Counted from the first letter of the stretch, positions 7,215-15,490 are shown. The stretch is 64,000 bases of DNA from Nitrosomonadales bacterium (GCA_016218415.1 JACRED010000020.1:1-64000), one strand, 5' to 3'. Notes: generated by a model not told the origin, from the sequence alone. Made by a program: numbers and translations.

Positions 7215-8518
7215 TAAAACTTCGTTTCCGCCCACAACCACAGCTTGTTGGTATTGGCGCCTATGGCAGCATTTTGCGTTTTGTATATGGCGTATTTGGC
7301 GCCGATGACATAACTCTTGCCGAAGTTCTTGGCGGCCATCAGGTTCCATTCCGTCCCGTAGTCGCCGATGGTCGCCGTGGATTTATCCGCGCTGAAGTCG
7401 TGGTAGGCAGCCGCCATCTTGATGCCAGCCAACGTCGTTCCGGCCGACACATAGATGTCTTTCAGGCCTTGGGTAGGTGTGACCAGGAACATGTCAGCCC
7501 AACCATTGAAGGCATGCAGCGTGGCCAGCGGGGTCGAGAATGACTTGGTGGTCGCTGCGCTGCTTGCCTTGGTGGTGGCGCCGGTGTCGGCGCCCAACAC
7601 CTCATACCCCAGCTTGAATACCGCGCTGGTGATATCCACGCCGCCTTCCACAAAGAGGTAGCTGGCCTTGAACTGGGTCGGATTGTTGTTGGCGTCGGAC
7701 TGGCTCGCATATTCCGCCGTGTACAATAGTTTGTACTCATCGACCTGCGAGTTTCCGTTCATCCTCAAACCGTAGGTGTTTGTGGAACTGGCGGTAAATG
7801 CGGTGGAGGCATCGTAGTTCAGCATGTAGCCATAACCCACCAGCTCGGCGAAACCCCATCCCTTGTAGCTGACGTTCAGCAGGCGCGAACTCATCTTGTG
7901 ATTGCCGGCAAACGCGCCGGAAGTTTTGCTGGCGGCGTTGTCGCTGAAGATGCGGTTTACATTGGCCAGGTAGGCAGCCGTGATCCGGGTGTCCGGCAAC
8001 GATGCGTTCACCAGCGTCAGCGCATCGTAGGTCTGCTCGTTTTGGCGCCATCCCACGTTGCCGATAAAGCGCGCGTTATCGAGTATCAGGCGTTGCCGTC
8101 CCCATTTCACATTCGTGGATGCGGGGATGGAGCTGTAGCTCAGATAGGCCTGATTCATCTCGGTGGCTTCCGGATCAGGAGCGACCGCATAACCGTTCGC
8201 GGTGGCCCCGGTTGCCTTGCTGTCATAGCTCTTGCCGCCCAGCGCGGTCACCGACTCCGCCTCGACCATTGCGCTGAAGCCGCTAAATGTCCCGGTCTCA
8301 TAACCCAGGCGCAAGCGCACGGTGGAAGCATCTGCGCTATTTGGCGCGGCCTTGCCGGGATTTTTGACGTTCTCGTGACGGAGCTGCACGTTGGCCGACG
8401 TTTTTCCGCCCGCCAGCGCTTCCGCGATATCTTCGGCGGCATGGGCTGCCGCGCTGCCTGCCAGCAAAGCGATGGCTATCAAGGATTGCTGCAAGTGTTT
8501 GTCGTTTCTGCGTTTCAT
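7214..8518 (-). CDS. outer-membrane beta-barrel porin (alginate-export/porin-like), probable nitrate entry
   Basis: This 434-residue precursor has a classic signal peptide ending AAAHA-AED (about residue 27). It then shows alternating aromatic/polar strands and a terminal phenylalanine (WAETKF) typical of Bam-assembled barrels. GGGGAG lies 8 bases before the ATG. It sits between the ABC transporter ATPase and the MoaD-like gene in the operon, so it most likely lets nitrate or nitrite cross the outer membrane. Substrate is inferred from context only. Confidence 0.85.
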   Translation of the reverse strand: MKRRNDKHLQQSLIAIALLAGSAAAHAAEDIAEALAGGKTSANVQLRHENVKNPGKAAPNSADASTVRLRLGYETGTFSGFSAMVEAESVTALGGKSYDSKATGATANGYAVAPDPEATEMNQAYLSYSSIPASTNVKWGRQRLILDNARFIGNVGWRQNEQTYDALTLVNASLPDTRITAAYLANVNRIFSDNAASKTSGAFAGNHKMSSRLLNVSYKGWGFAELVGYGYMLNYDASTAFTASSTNTYGLRMNGNSQVDEYKLLYTAEYASQSDANNNPTQFKASYLFVEGGVDITSAVFKLGYEVLGADTGATTKASSAATTKSFSTPLATLHAFNGWADMFLVTPTQGLKDIYVSAGTTLAGIKMAAAYHDFSADKSTATIGDYGTEWNLMAAKNFGKSYVIGAKYAIYKTQNAAIGANTNKLWLWAETKF

Positions 8519-8550
8519 TGCGATAACTCCCCAGGTTAAAGTTGGTTAAA

Positions 8551-9342
8551 TCAGGCGGCTGCTTTTGCCTGCTTCTGGTACAAAAACTCCAGCACGGCAC
8601 CGCGCAGGCTGTGGTAATGAGCATCGTTTGCCAGCGCCAGACGGTTGCGCGGCTTGGGCAGATCGACCGTCAGGATTTCTCCTATGGTTGCCGCCGGGCC
8701 GTTGGTCATCATCACGATGCGGTCGGACAGCAGCACTGCCTCATCCACATCGTGCGTGACCATCACCACCGTGCTGTTGGTTGCCGCGACGATCTTCATC
8801 AGCTCGTCCTGCAAGTGCGCGCGGGTCAATGCATCCAATGCGCCGAACGGCTCGTCCATCAGCAGCACTTTGGGTTGCATCGAAAGCGCGCGCGCAATGC
8901 CGACACGCTGTTTCATGCCGCCGGATATCTCGTGCGGATATTTATGCTCGGCGTGGCTCAGATGCACCAATGCGAGCGCATTGCTGGTGCGCTGCGCGAG
9001 TTGCGCTTTGCTTTCCGTCGCACCGAACACGCGTTCGACTGCAAGATAGACGTTCTCGAAGCAGGTCAGCCAGGGCAGCAGCGAATGGTTCTGGAACACC
9101 ACGCCGCGATCCGGCCCCGGCCCGGCGATCTCGCGATCCGCGCAAAGCATCACGCCGTTGGTTGGCAGCAGCAACCCCGCGATCAGGTTGAGCAGCGTGG
9201 ACTTGCCGCAGCCCGAGTGCCCGATCAGGGTGATGAATTCGCCGGGATTGATCTTGAGGTCTATGTCCTTGAGCGCGACGAACGGCCCCTGCCTGGTCTC
9301 GAACGACATCTGCACGTTTTCTATCTGCACATACTTTTTCAT
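8551..9342 (-). CDS. nrtD: nitrate ABC transporter, ATP-binding protein
   Basis: A 263-residue ATPase of the nitrate/sulfonate/bicarbonate (NrtD/TauB) family that energises nitrate import. Visible motifs: Walker A GHSGCGKST (about residues 42-50), signature ISGGMKQR, Walker B VLLMDEP and the switch histidine in VTHDVDEA. AGGAACACC precedes the ATG. It follows the permease gene by 31 bases. The C-terminus has no fused substrate-binding domain, so this is NrtD-like rather than NrtC-like. Confidence 0.93.
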   Translation of the reverse strand: MKKYVQIENVQMSFETRQGPFVALKDIDLKINPGEFITLIGHSGCGKSTLLNLIAGLLLPTNGVMLCADREIAGPGPDRGVVFQNHSLLPWLTCFENVYLAVERVFGATESKAQLAQRTSNALALVHLSHAEHKYPHEISGGMKQRVGIARALSMQPKVLLMDEPFGALDALTRAHLQDELMKIVAATNSTVVMVTHDVDEAVLLSDRIVMMTNGPAATIGEILTVDLPKPRNRLALANDAHYHSLRGAVLEFLYQKQAKAAA

Positions 9343-9373
9343 GGTGTTCCTGTTTGAAATCTAAATTGCAGGG

Positions 9374-10147
9374 TCAATAGCTGAATCGTTTGGCGATCTG
9401 GATCAGTATCATCTCCAGCAGCAAGCCGACGATACCGACCACGAAGATCGCGATGATGATGTGCTCGACGTTCAGGTTGTTCCACTCGTCCCACACCCAG
9501 AATCCGATGCCCACGCCGCCGGTCAGCATCTCTGCCGCGACGATCACTAGCCAGGCCGTGCCGATGGCCAGACGTATGCCGGTCAGCATGTAGGGCAGCG
9601 TTGCCGGGAACAATATCCTGGTGAATACCTTCCATTCGGACAGGTTGAGCACACGCGCCACGTTCAGATAATCCTGCGGCAACTGGCGCACGCCCATCGC
9701 GGTGTTGATGATCATCGGCCAGATGCTGGAGATGAAGATCACCCAGATGGCGGCGGGATTGGCTGCCTTGAACACCAGCAGACCGATGGGCAGCCAGGCG
9801 AGCGGCGATACCGGCCTCAACATGCTGACGATGGGCGATGTCATCCTGTCTAGAAAGCCGAAGCGGCCGATCATGAATCCGAGCGGGATGCCGATCAGCG
9901 CGGCCAGCCCGAAACCGATGCCGACCCGCCCCAGCGAATTCAGGATGTTCCAGCCTATGCCCTGATCGTTTGGCGTCTTCTGATAGAACGGATCGCTGAA
10001 CAGCGTCACTGCGGAATCCCAGGTCTTGAGCGGTCCCGGCAGTGTCTCGCTGCCCTGCGCCAGCATCGCCCAGAGCAGGATGAATATCCCGATGCCGATG
10101 ACAGGCGGAACCAGATGTTCCGCCAGATACTTTCGTATTTTCATCAT
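9374..10147 (-). CDS. nrtB: nitrate ABC transporter, permease
   Basis: A 257-residue inner-membrane permease of the NrtB/SsuC family with about six hydrophobic segments and the ATPase-contact EAA region (about residues 160-180, VLNLSEWKVFTRILFPATLP). The start at 10147 overlaps the nrtA stop in an ATGA arrangement. A possible upstream start lies inside nrtA and is less likely. Together with nrtA and nrtD it forms the complete importer. Confidence 0.93.
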   Translation of the reverse strand: MMKIRKYLAEHLVPPVIGIGIFILLWAMLAQGSETLPGPLKTWDSAVTLFSDPFYQKTPNDQGIGWNILNSLGRVGIGFGLAALIGIPLGFMIGRFGFLDRMTSPIVSMLRPVSPLAWLPIGLLVFKAANPAAIWVIFISSIWPMIINTAMGVRQLPQDYLNVARVLNLSEWKVFTRILFPATLPYMLTGIRLAIGTAWLVIVAAEMLTGGVGIGFWVWDEWNNLNVEHIIIAIFVVGIVGLLLEMILIQIAKRFSY

Positions 10148-11397
10148 GCCCGCACCTTGAAGCTGGCGGCGTATTTCCTGGGATCCTTGCCGTCCCATAC
10201 CGTGCCGTCTATCAGCTTCGAACTGCGCATCACGTCCTTGGGTATGCTCACCTTGACCTGGGAGGCCGCCTGCTTGTACAACTCGATCTGGTTGATCTGC
10301 TTGGCAATCGCAAGATAATCAGGATCGGTCTTGAGCAGGCCCCAGCGCTTGTGCTGGGTCAGGAACCACATGCCATCCGACAGATAGGGGAAGTTCACGG
10401 CACCGTCGTTGCAGAACTTCATGTAGTTCGGGTCGTCCCACTTCTTGCCCAGACCGTCCTCGTATTTGCCTTCCAGACGCTGGTCGATCACCTCGACCGG
10501 GCAGTTCACATAGGATTTGTCGGCGATGATCTCGGCCACCTTGCGGCGGTTGGACATTTCATCAATGTACTTGGAGGCTTCCAGTACGGCCATCATCAGT
10601 GCGCGCGCGGTGTTGGGATATTTCTGCGTGAACTCGGCTGTGCTGCCCAGCACTTTTTCCGGGTGGTCCTGCCAGATGTCCTGGGTGGTCGCCGCAGTGA
10701 AGCCGATCTTGTCGTAGATCGCGCGGTTGCCCCACGGCTCGCCGACGCAGTATCCGTCCATGTTGCCGACACGCATGTTGGCGACCATTTGCGGCGGCGG
10801 CACGGTGATGGTCTTCACATCGCTCAGCGGATTGATGCCGTGGCTGGCCAGCCAGTAATACAACCACATCGCGTGAGTGCCGGTCGGGAAGGTATGCGCG
10901 AAGGTATAGTCGCGCTTTTCGATATCAACCAGTTTCTTCAGGGCCGCACCGGTGGTCACGCCCTTGTCCTTGAGCTGGTTGGAAAGCGTGATCGCCTGGC
11001 CATTGTTGTTCAGCGTCATCAGCACGGACATGTCTTTCTGCTGTCCGCCGATGCCGAGTTGCACGCCATAGACCAGACCGTACAGCACATGCGCCGCGTG
11101 CAGTTCGCCGTTTACCAGCTTGTCGCGCACCGCCGCCCAGGACGCTTCTTTGGAAGGCACGATCTTGATGCCGTATTTTTCGTCGAACTTCATCACCGAG
11201 GCGATCACCACCGAGGCGCAATCGGTCAACGGGATGAAGCCCACCTTGACCTCTTTCAACTCCGGCGCATCGGAACCGGCTGCCCAAGCGGCACTGCGCA
11301 CGCCCGGCGGAACCATCGCCATCAGCGCCGCACCACCCAACAACCCCGCACCCTTTTTCATGAAATCCCTCCGGCTGTTTTTGAATTCGTCGTCCAT
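10144..11397 (-). CDS. nrtA: nitrate ABC transporter, periplasmic substrate-binding protein (Tat signal)
   Basis: A 417-residue binding protein of the NrtA/CmpA family. A twin-arginine motif SRRDFMK (residues 8-14) followed by a hydrophobic stretch and AWA indicates Tat export. The mature part starts near residue 40 with VKVGFIPLTDCASVV, the usual first strand. GAGGAG stands just before the ATG. It is the first gene of the operon, behind the sigma-54 promoter and ANTAR-type leader. Since it is exported, it is unlikely to double as the cytoplasmic NasS sensor, which belongs to the same fold. Confidence 0.94.
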   Translation of the reverse strand: MDDEFKNSRRDFMKKGAGLLGGAALMAMVPPGVRSAAWAAGSDAPELKEVKVGFIPLTDCASVVIASVMKFDEKYGIKIVPSKEASWAAVRDKLVNGELHAAHVLYGLVYGVQLGIGGQQKDMSVLMTLNNNGQAITLSNQLKDKGVTTGAALKKLVDIEKRDYTFAHTFPTGTHAMWLYYWLASHGINPLSDVKTITVPPPQMVANMRVGNMDGYCVGEPWGNRAIYDKIGFTAATTQDIWQDHPEKVLGSTAEFTQKYPNTARALMMAVLEASKYIDEMSNRRKVAEIIADKSYVNCPVEVIDQRLEGKYEDGLGKKWDDPNYMKFCNDGAVNFPYLSDGMWFLTQHKRWGLLKTDPDYLAIAKQINQIELYKQAASQVKVSIPKDVMRSSKLIDGTVWDGKDPRKYAASFKVRA

Positions 11398-11429
11398 CGC
11401 ATCGCTCCTCAGTAAAAATTACAAAATAA

Positions 11430-11478
11430 AAAGGCGTCACACCCGCAGGAGACACAACTCCCGCGAATGGACGCCTTT
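11430..11478 (-). terminator. conditional (leader) terminator of the nrt-nir-nas operon
   Basis: On the minus strand a 9-bp outer stem AAAGGCGTC/GACGCCTTT (11470-11478 with 11430-11438) encloses an inner GCGGGAG/CTCCTGC stem, followed directly by TTTTTATTTT. It lies in the leader between the sigma-54 promoter and nrtA, so it would stop transcription unless prevented. Its 5' strand is also part of the ANTAR hairpin P2, so the two structures exclude each other. Confidence 0.85.
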
Positions 11479-11515
11479 GTCCGTTCAAACTGGTGCCGGA
11501 TCGCCATTGACCCGG
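11469..11515 (-). promoter_or_regulatory. ANTAR-binding two-hairpin antiterminator (P1 and P2)
   Basis: Reading the minus strand, P1 is CCGGGTC-AATGGC-GATCCGG (11515-11496) and P2 is GGAC-AAAGGC-GTCC (11482-11469), separated by 13 bases. Both hexaloops have A at position 1 and G at position 4, the recognition rule for ANTAR proteins such as NasR and EutV. P2 uses AAAGGCGTC, which otherwise starts the terminator stem. Binding of NasT to P1-P2 should therefore free the polymerase to read into nrtA. Confidence 0.85.
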
Positions 11516-11532
11516 TTACTGCAAACTACTCC

Positions 11533-11547
11533 GCAAGACCTGTGCCA
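11533..11547 (-). promoter_or_regulatory. sigma-54 promoter of the nrt-nir-nas operon
   Basis: Minus-strand TGGCACAGGTCTTGC matches the -24/-12 consensus almost perfectly (TGGCAC-N5-TTGC; GG-N10-GC). The predicted start near 11521 is six bases before the ANTAR hairpin P1, so the whole regulatory leader would be transcribed. Confidence 0.88.
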
Positions 11548-11633
11548 AAAATCATTGATTGGCTGAAACATCCGAAAATAAATGGATGCAGCCGAAGTTG
11601 TATTTGTTAATCAGCGAGCCTAACCGTTCCTGC

Positions 11634-11650
11634 CGCAACTGTTTGGTGCA
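11634..11650 (-). promoter_or_regulatory. possible degenerate NtrC site upstream of nrt promoter
   Basis: Minus-strand TGCACC-AAACA-GTTGCG keeps one perfect half-site and 4 of 6 bases of the other, centred about 121 bp upstream of the predicted start. The distance is typical of an NtrC enhancer. The second half is weak. Confidence 0.45.
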
Positions 11651-11683
11651 TTTCCTTGCGGCTGCGCACCCATATGGCAACAT

Positions 11684-12265
11684 TCAGGCACTCAGCTCTT
11701 TGGCCATAATGATGGCCTCGGCGATCTCCGCCAAACGCTTTCCTTTGCTCATGGCCATATTGCGCATGCGCTTGTATGCCTCGGGTTCGCTGTAGCCGTG
11801 GTCGGCCATCAAAATGCCCTTGGCCCGATCCACCAGCTTGCGTTCGACGAGTTGGCTCTTCGCTTCCTTTAATTCGTCGCGCAGTTTTTTGTGTTCTGCA
11901 AAACGGGCGGCGGCCACATGAATGATGCCGCTCAGGTCCTCACCCTGTATGGTATGCGCTACATAGGCGCTGACCCCGGCGCGCATCGCTTCCCTGATAC
12001 TCTGCTGGTCTTTCTGCGCCCCCAGCACGACCACCGGTTTTTCCAGCGTGGCGGACATCAGGCTGATCTGCTCCAGTGTGTCGCGCCCCGGCGCGTTGGC
12101 ATCCACGATGATGACGTCTGCGGATGCGGCCTGTATCGAGTGCTCGTCCACCTGCTCCCAGGCCAATACCCCGGCGACATTGAATCCTGCCAACTCAAGA
12201 CTGGCCTTCAGCCATGCGGCGCGATCTGTTGCATCATCAATAATCAGGATTCGTTTCAATCGCAT
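11684..12265 (-). CDS. nasT: NasT-type response regulator with ANTAR RNA-binding domain
   Basis: About 193 residues: a CheY-like receiver (RILIIDD, phospho-acceptor Asp in IIVDANAPG) followed by a coiled linker and a C-terminal ANTAR domain (RAKGILMADHGYSEPEAYKRMRNMAM). ANTAR proteins bind paired hexaloop hairpins and prevent termination; the matching target lies 170 bases downstream in the nrt leader. The start is uncertain. AAGGAG abuts the ATG at 12265 with no spacing, is six bases from a TTG at 12259, and a GTG at 12277 lies on the predicted transcription start. TTG 12259 or ATG 12265 are the best choices. No NasS sensor gene is adjacent. Confidence 0.9.
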   Translation of the reverse strand: MRLKRILIIDDATDRAAWLKASLELAGFNVAGVLAWEQVDEHSIQAASADVIIVDANAPGRDTLEQISLMSATLEKPVVVLGAQKDQQSIREAMRAGVSAYVAHTIQGEDLSGIIHVAAARFAEHKKLRDELKEAKSQLVERKLVDRAKGILMADHGYSEPEAYKRMRNMAMSKGKRLAEIAEAIIMAKELSA

Positions 12266-12289
12266 CTCCTTGTACACTCACTGGGATAC

Positions 12290-12305
12290 TGCAATAAGCG
12301 AGCCA
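12290..12305 (-). promoter_or_regulatory. sigma-54 promoter of nasT
   Basis: Minus-strand TGGCTCGCTTATTGCA has exact GG-N10-GC spacing and the full TTGCA -12 element. The predicted start is near 12279, leaving a leader of about 15-20 bases with AAGGAG before the coding start. Confidence 0.72.
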
Positions 12306-12359
12306 TGTCCGGAGATCGCGGCAACATTCACTCTTTCTGTCCGTCCGGATTGAAAATGT

Positions 12360-12376
12360 CGCACACGGACGGTGCA
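12360..12376 (-). promoter_or_regulatory. candidate NtrC site(s) upstream of nasT
   Basis: CGCACA-CGGAC-GGTGCA on the plus strand retains the GCAC-N7-GTGC core of NtrC sites and is centred about 89 bp upstream of the predicted nasT start. Further half-sites TGCACC (12373-12378) and GGTGCA (12391-12396) follow immediately. Confidence 0.5.
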
Positions 12377-12396
12377 CCGCGCTTGATTCTGGTGCA

Positions 12397-12684
12397 ATCC
12401 GCGCGATGCATCCTTGACAAATCAGGCGCTGATATCAGGCCGAACAGGAACGGGATCGCCTCCGCATACGCATGCCAACCTGTCTCTTGCCGGCTTGGGC
12501 GCTGGCCGGGAGACGCATCGATGATATGGATTGCGGAGGTCAACGCAACCGCAAGGAAATGTCGATTTCCCTCCGGCATGCAACTTGCGAAGTCCAGGCC
12601 ATAGGCATTGCACATACCGTGCGGCGCAAACCTTGCGTGATTGGGCGCTTTCGCAAGGCACACATTTTTGATGGGAGTAAAGCG
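12397..12684. other. divergent intergenic region between nasT and the cNMP-fold gene
   Basis: Together with the nasT control sites this forms a 419-base gap. A short minus-strand open frame (12328-12663) lacks a ribosome site and any recognisable sequence, so I do not call it. GGGAG at 12673-12677 is the ribosome site of the next gene. I see no clear sigma-70 promoter for the plus-strand gene. Confidence 0.5.
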
Positions 12685-13260
12685 ATGAATTTACCCGACG
12701 GCCAACACAATTCTGCCACCCAACCCGGCAATGCTGCAGTAGCCATGCACATGATGGGCCACCTGATCACTCCCGATGAGCGCATATTGAGAGCCCTGCA
12801 CAACAGCAGGCTGGCAGAAGGCTTGAGCGATCCGGAAATCAGCGTGCTGACCAGGCTGATTACCGTTCAAACCTTTGAGGTCAGGGAGCTTGCCGAACTG
12901 GACGATGATCCGTTAAAGGATGCGCTGATGGTACTGGTCGATGGCGAGGTCGAGATCAACGCCCTGGTGGGCAATGAGCCGGTGTCGCTGCATCTGGTAT
13001 GGCCGGGCGATCTGGCCAGAATCGTCAGCTTTGTGGGCGGGAATATGATGAGCCTCAACTCCAGGATCATCGTCAGAAGGGATAGCACCGTTCTGTTGTT
13101 GCAGCGCTCCAGGCTCGAATCCCTGCTGCATACCCATCCTGCCATCGTGTATGGCGTGATGCGCAACCTGGTCCTGCATCTGCACGGCATGGCCAGACAA
13201 AGGAACGCCGAAAAAGAGGAACTGAAAAATTATTTTTTCAGCATGCACGGGCGCTATTGA
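12685..13260 (+). CDS. degenerate cyclic-nucleotide-binding-fold protein without HTH
   Basis: A 191-residue protein with a CRP-like beta-roll (about residues 55-150: LVDGEVEINALVG, then LHLVWPGDLARIVSFVGG, then STVLLLQRSRLESLL). A helical tail ends in MHGRY, with no DNA-binding helix-turn-helix. The phosphate-binding cassette (normally GE-ALL---R-A) is not conserved, so cNMP binding is doubtful. The ATG at 12685 has GGGAG seven bases upstream; earlier in-frame starts lack a ribosome site. It is divergent from nasT and upstream of an HU gene. It could be a sensor or scaffold; its function is unknown. Confidence 0.75.
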   Translation: MNLPDGQHNSATQPGNAAVAMHMMGHLITPDERILRALHNSRLAEGLSDPEISVLTRLITVQTFEVRELAELDDDPLKDALMVLVDGEVEINALVGNEPVSLHLVWPGDLARIVSFVGGNMMSLNSRIIVRRDSTVLLLQRSRLESLLHTHPAIVYGVMRNLVLHLHGMARQRNAEKEELKNYFFSMHGRY

Positions 13261-13325
13261 CGGATTCCAGCTCATCCAGGACAGGGCTGCAACACTGCCT
13301 GTGCAGGCTTTACACCGGGGGAACC

Positions 13326-13607
13326 ATGAACAGGAAAGAACTCATCGCCGCTTTGGCCAACAAAACAGGCGGCAGTAAAGCGGATGCCGACCGTAACGTG
13401 CTGGCGCTGCTCGATGTCATCAGCAGCACGCTGAAAAAGGGCGACAAGATCACTTTATCCAGTTTCGGTATCTTCGAGGTTCGCGAGCGTGCCGCACGCA
13501 TCGGTCGCAATCCAAGGTCGGGAGAGCGATTGAAGATCAAGGCCGCCAGGGTTCCTTCCTTCAGGGCCGGCGCCACGCTGAAAGAGGCGCTTAACGGCGT
13601 AAAGTAA
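13326..13607 (+). CDS. HU-family DNA-binding protein
   Basis: A 93-residue histone-like protein that bends DNA and helps organise the nucleoid. Family marks are the N-terminal MNRKELIAALANKTGGSKADADRNVLALLDVI helices, the ITLSSFGIFEVRERAARIGRNPRSGE core and the DNA-intercalating RNP arm. GGGGGA precedes the ATG. HU rather than IHF is favoured by the RNPRSGE arm. It may be a second HU of the genome; context does not show a specific role. Confidence 0.93.
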   Translation: MNRKELIAALANKTGGSKADADRNVLALLDVISSTLKKGDKITLSSFGIFEVRERAARIGRNPRSGERLKIKAARVPSFRAGATLKEALNGVK

Positions 13608-13683
13608 CCGGCATCGAATATTTTGTGTGCCTTGCCGGAATCATTGCGCGAACCGGGACCGCGCATCCGCCCGGTCACGGAAG

Positions 13684-13716
13684 GTGGTATCGACGCCAGT
13701 CTCCGGCTATGATGCG
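13684..13716 (+). promoter_or_regulatory. promoter-like box shared with 16235-16267 (copy 1)
   Basis: GTGGTATC, 12 bases, then CGGCTATGATGCG. The identical two blocks with the identical spacing occur before the diguanylate cyclase gene. TATGAT (13708-13713) is a plausible -10 element and TGGTAT a possible -35 element. It lies 98 bases before the M50-like gene. Confidence 0.6.
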
Positions 13717-13813
13717 ACGGATCGTTGGCCGGCACGCGGCGACATGTTCCTGTGCCGCACACAGAACATTCCGTTCGCGTTATGGCGACCCCCGTCAAAT
13801 TCCGAGGTGATGC

Positions 13814-14413
13814 TTGATCAGATATTGTCGATGCGCGGTACTGCTCGTATCCGCCCTGCTGCCCATCCACGGCCTCTGTGCGGGCTGGTCGTTTGACGAT
13901 GCGCGCCCCGAATGGGGAAGGTTTGCGCTCGGTCTTGCCGGCGGGGTTGTTGCCCACGAGCTCGGCCATTACGCGGTCGCCACCGCCAAGGGATACAGGG
14001 TCGGGCACGACGGTCTTTCCATCGTCTATCCCGGTGCGGCATTCACCGATGCGGATCATTTGCAGGTTGCCTCCGCCGGCTTTCAGACGCAGTGGTTGCT
14101 GGCCGAGCTGGTGCTGCGCGACAGCAACGGCAGGGAATCGAAAGAGCCGCCCGGCAACTTCGGCGCCGGCGTAGTCTGCGCCCATCTGGGCATCACCCTG
14201 GCTTATCTGGTCTACCTTAAAGACCATCGGCAGGGCGATGTTGTCGGCATGTCGGATGCGACCGGGCTATCCAACAACCAGCTCGCACTGGCACTGGCCG
14301 TGCCGGGAGCGCTGGATGCCTGGCGTTTGTTCGGGAACGAAGTGCCGGAATGGGTTCCGCAGCTTTCCCTGCTCGGCAAGGGGCTGGGCATGGCGTGGAC
14401 CTGGGCTTATTGA
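13814..14413 (+). CDS. exported or membrane M50-like HELGH metallopeptidase-type protein
   Basis: A 199-residue protein with an N-terminal hydrophobic segment (residues 6-22) and the zinc motif HELGH (residues 48-52) inside a second hydrophobic stretch. Near the C-terminus AVPGALDAWRLF (about 162-173) resembles the site-2-protease LDG motif, with D168 as possible third zinc ligand. This pattern suggests an intramembrane protease-like fold of the M50 type, shorter than usual. The start is TTG, with GAGG six bases upstream; the nearby ATG at 13810 is in another frame. Substrate is unknown. It follows the shared 33-bp promoter box. Confidence 0.68.
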   Translation: MIRYCRCAVLLVSALLPIHGLCAGWSFDDARPEWGRFALGLAGGVVAHELGHYAVATAKGYRVGHDGLSIVYPGAAFTDADHLQVASAGFQTQWLLAELVLRDSNGRESKEPPGNFGAGVVCAHLGITLAYLVYLKDHRQGDVVGMSDATGLSNNQLALALAVPGALDAWRLFGNEVPEWVPQLSLLGKGLGMAWTWAY

Positions 14414-14565
14414 CCCGGTGCGGATTAATTACTTTTACGGACCATTGCATTATGAGACCCGTTTTTCATCTTCTTTATGCGCGTTTTGCCAGTAGCGGCC
14501 CGTCCTTCATTCGTGCTATAAATGTGCGCCCCTATCGCGGACACCCGACCTTATCAGACCCACTT

Positions 14566-15342
14566 ATGATTCGCGCGCTCACCCTCTCTTTGCTCCTGTG
14601 CGTTCCGATGTTCGCCCATGGGGCCGAATGCGATCCGTCCGAGAACGAAAATTTTCTGACCTTCTTCTTCCGCTTTTCGAACGACAAGACTTTCGCAACC
14701 AGCCGAACCGCCTATCCGCTGAAAATGCTGGACCAGAAATATGGCATAGATGAAATGGGCGAAGACCTGTCCTCAACCACCCGCTCTCTCCGCACCAGGC
14801 AACAGGATGCAAAAAGACCCGGCCTTTCCGCATTGCTGCAGGAAAACAGCCTGATCGCAAAGGTGCACGAAAAATCGGCCAACGCCACCGTGGTGCAGGT
14901 GTTCGGCGAAAATTCGGAATGGGGACAGACCTACCACTTTGCGCGCAACAAAAATAAATGCTGGTTTTTGCGCGAACTGAGGGAGCACTCGATATCGAAT
15001 CAGCACTGGGTGGAGAAGCAGGAATTCGCGCCGATGTCTCATCTGGTGCCGCACTTTTTCATCAAGCCCGACCTTCAATCCACGCGCATGATGTTAAGGG
15101 TGCTGGACCATCTTTCGTTCATCCAGGAAAACATGGCGCAGGGCGACCTGGAAGATGTCAAAACCGAATTGGGCAGGCTATTCGAGAGCTTGGAAGCCAA
15201 TCCGGACTATGCGATCGAAGACCGGGACCAGCTTGCCAGGGAGTTGCGCGACATCCTGGCTCTGTACAACAAAGGACAGGACGTGGAAGGCACCTCCAGA
15301 CTGGGAAAAATCAGCCGCGCGCTCTGGACAAAGGTCGAATAG
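14566..15342 (+). CDS. periplasmic protein of unknown function
   Basis: 258 residues with a clear signal peptide (MIRALTLSLLLCVPMFAHGAEC; cleavage near residue 20). The mature part has paired cysteines (C22 and the C in NKCWFLRELREHS) and a C-terminal helical segment rich in Glu, Leu and Asp. The middle (WGQTYHFARNKNKCWFL) looks like a small beta-sheet domain similar to SH3-like or DUF4348-like proteins, but I cannot name a family with confidence. A TATAAAT stretch at about 14517 may be its -10 element. It sits between the M50-like and the phytochelatin-synthase-like genes on the same strand. Confidence 0.7.
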   Translation: MIRALTLSLLLCVPMFAHGAECDPSENENFLTFFFRFSNDKTFATSRTAYPLKMLDQKYGIDEMGEDLSSTTRSLRTRQQDAKRPGLSALLQENSLIAKVHEKSANATVVQVFGENSEWGQTYHFARNKNKCWFLRELREHSISNQHWVEKQEFAPMSHLVPHFFIKPDLQSTRMMLRVLDHLSFIQENMAQGDLEDVKTELGRLFESLEANPDYAIEDRDQLARELRDILALYNKGQDVEGTSRLGKISRALWTKVE

Positions 15343-15490
15343 ACCGGCCTGCAGTCGTTGCATGCAACCGCCCCCCATACCGCTGCTCCCGTCTCCGCAG
15401 CCAATCGGGTTCTTGCGCAAGAATGCCGTTGGCGCTCGCAGGCAAAAGCGGCCCGGTGAAAATCATGAATATCATGGAGGCCATGCACAG

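Noticed and set aside
12328-12663. Minus-strand 111-codon frame upstream of nasT
   Set aside because: No ribosome site, no family resemblance, and it covers the NtrC half-sites of the nasT control region.
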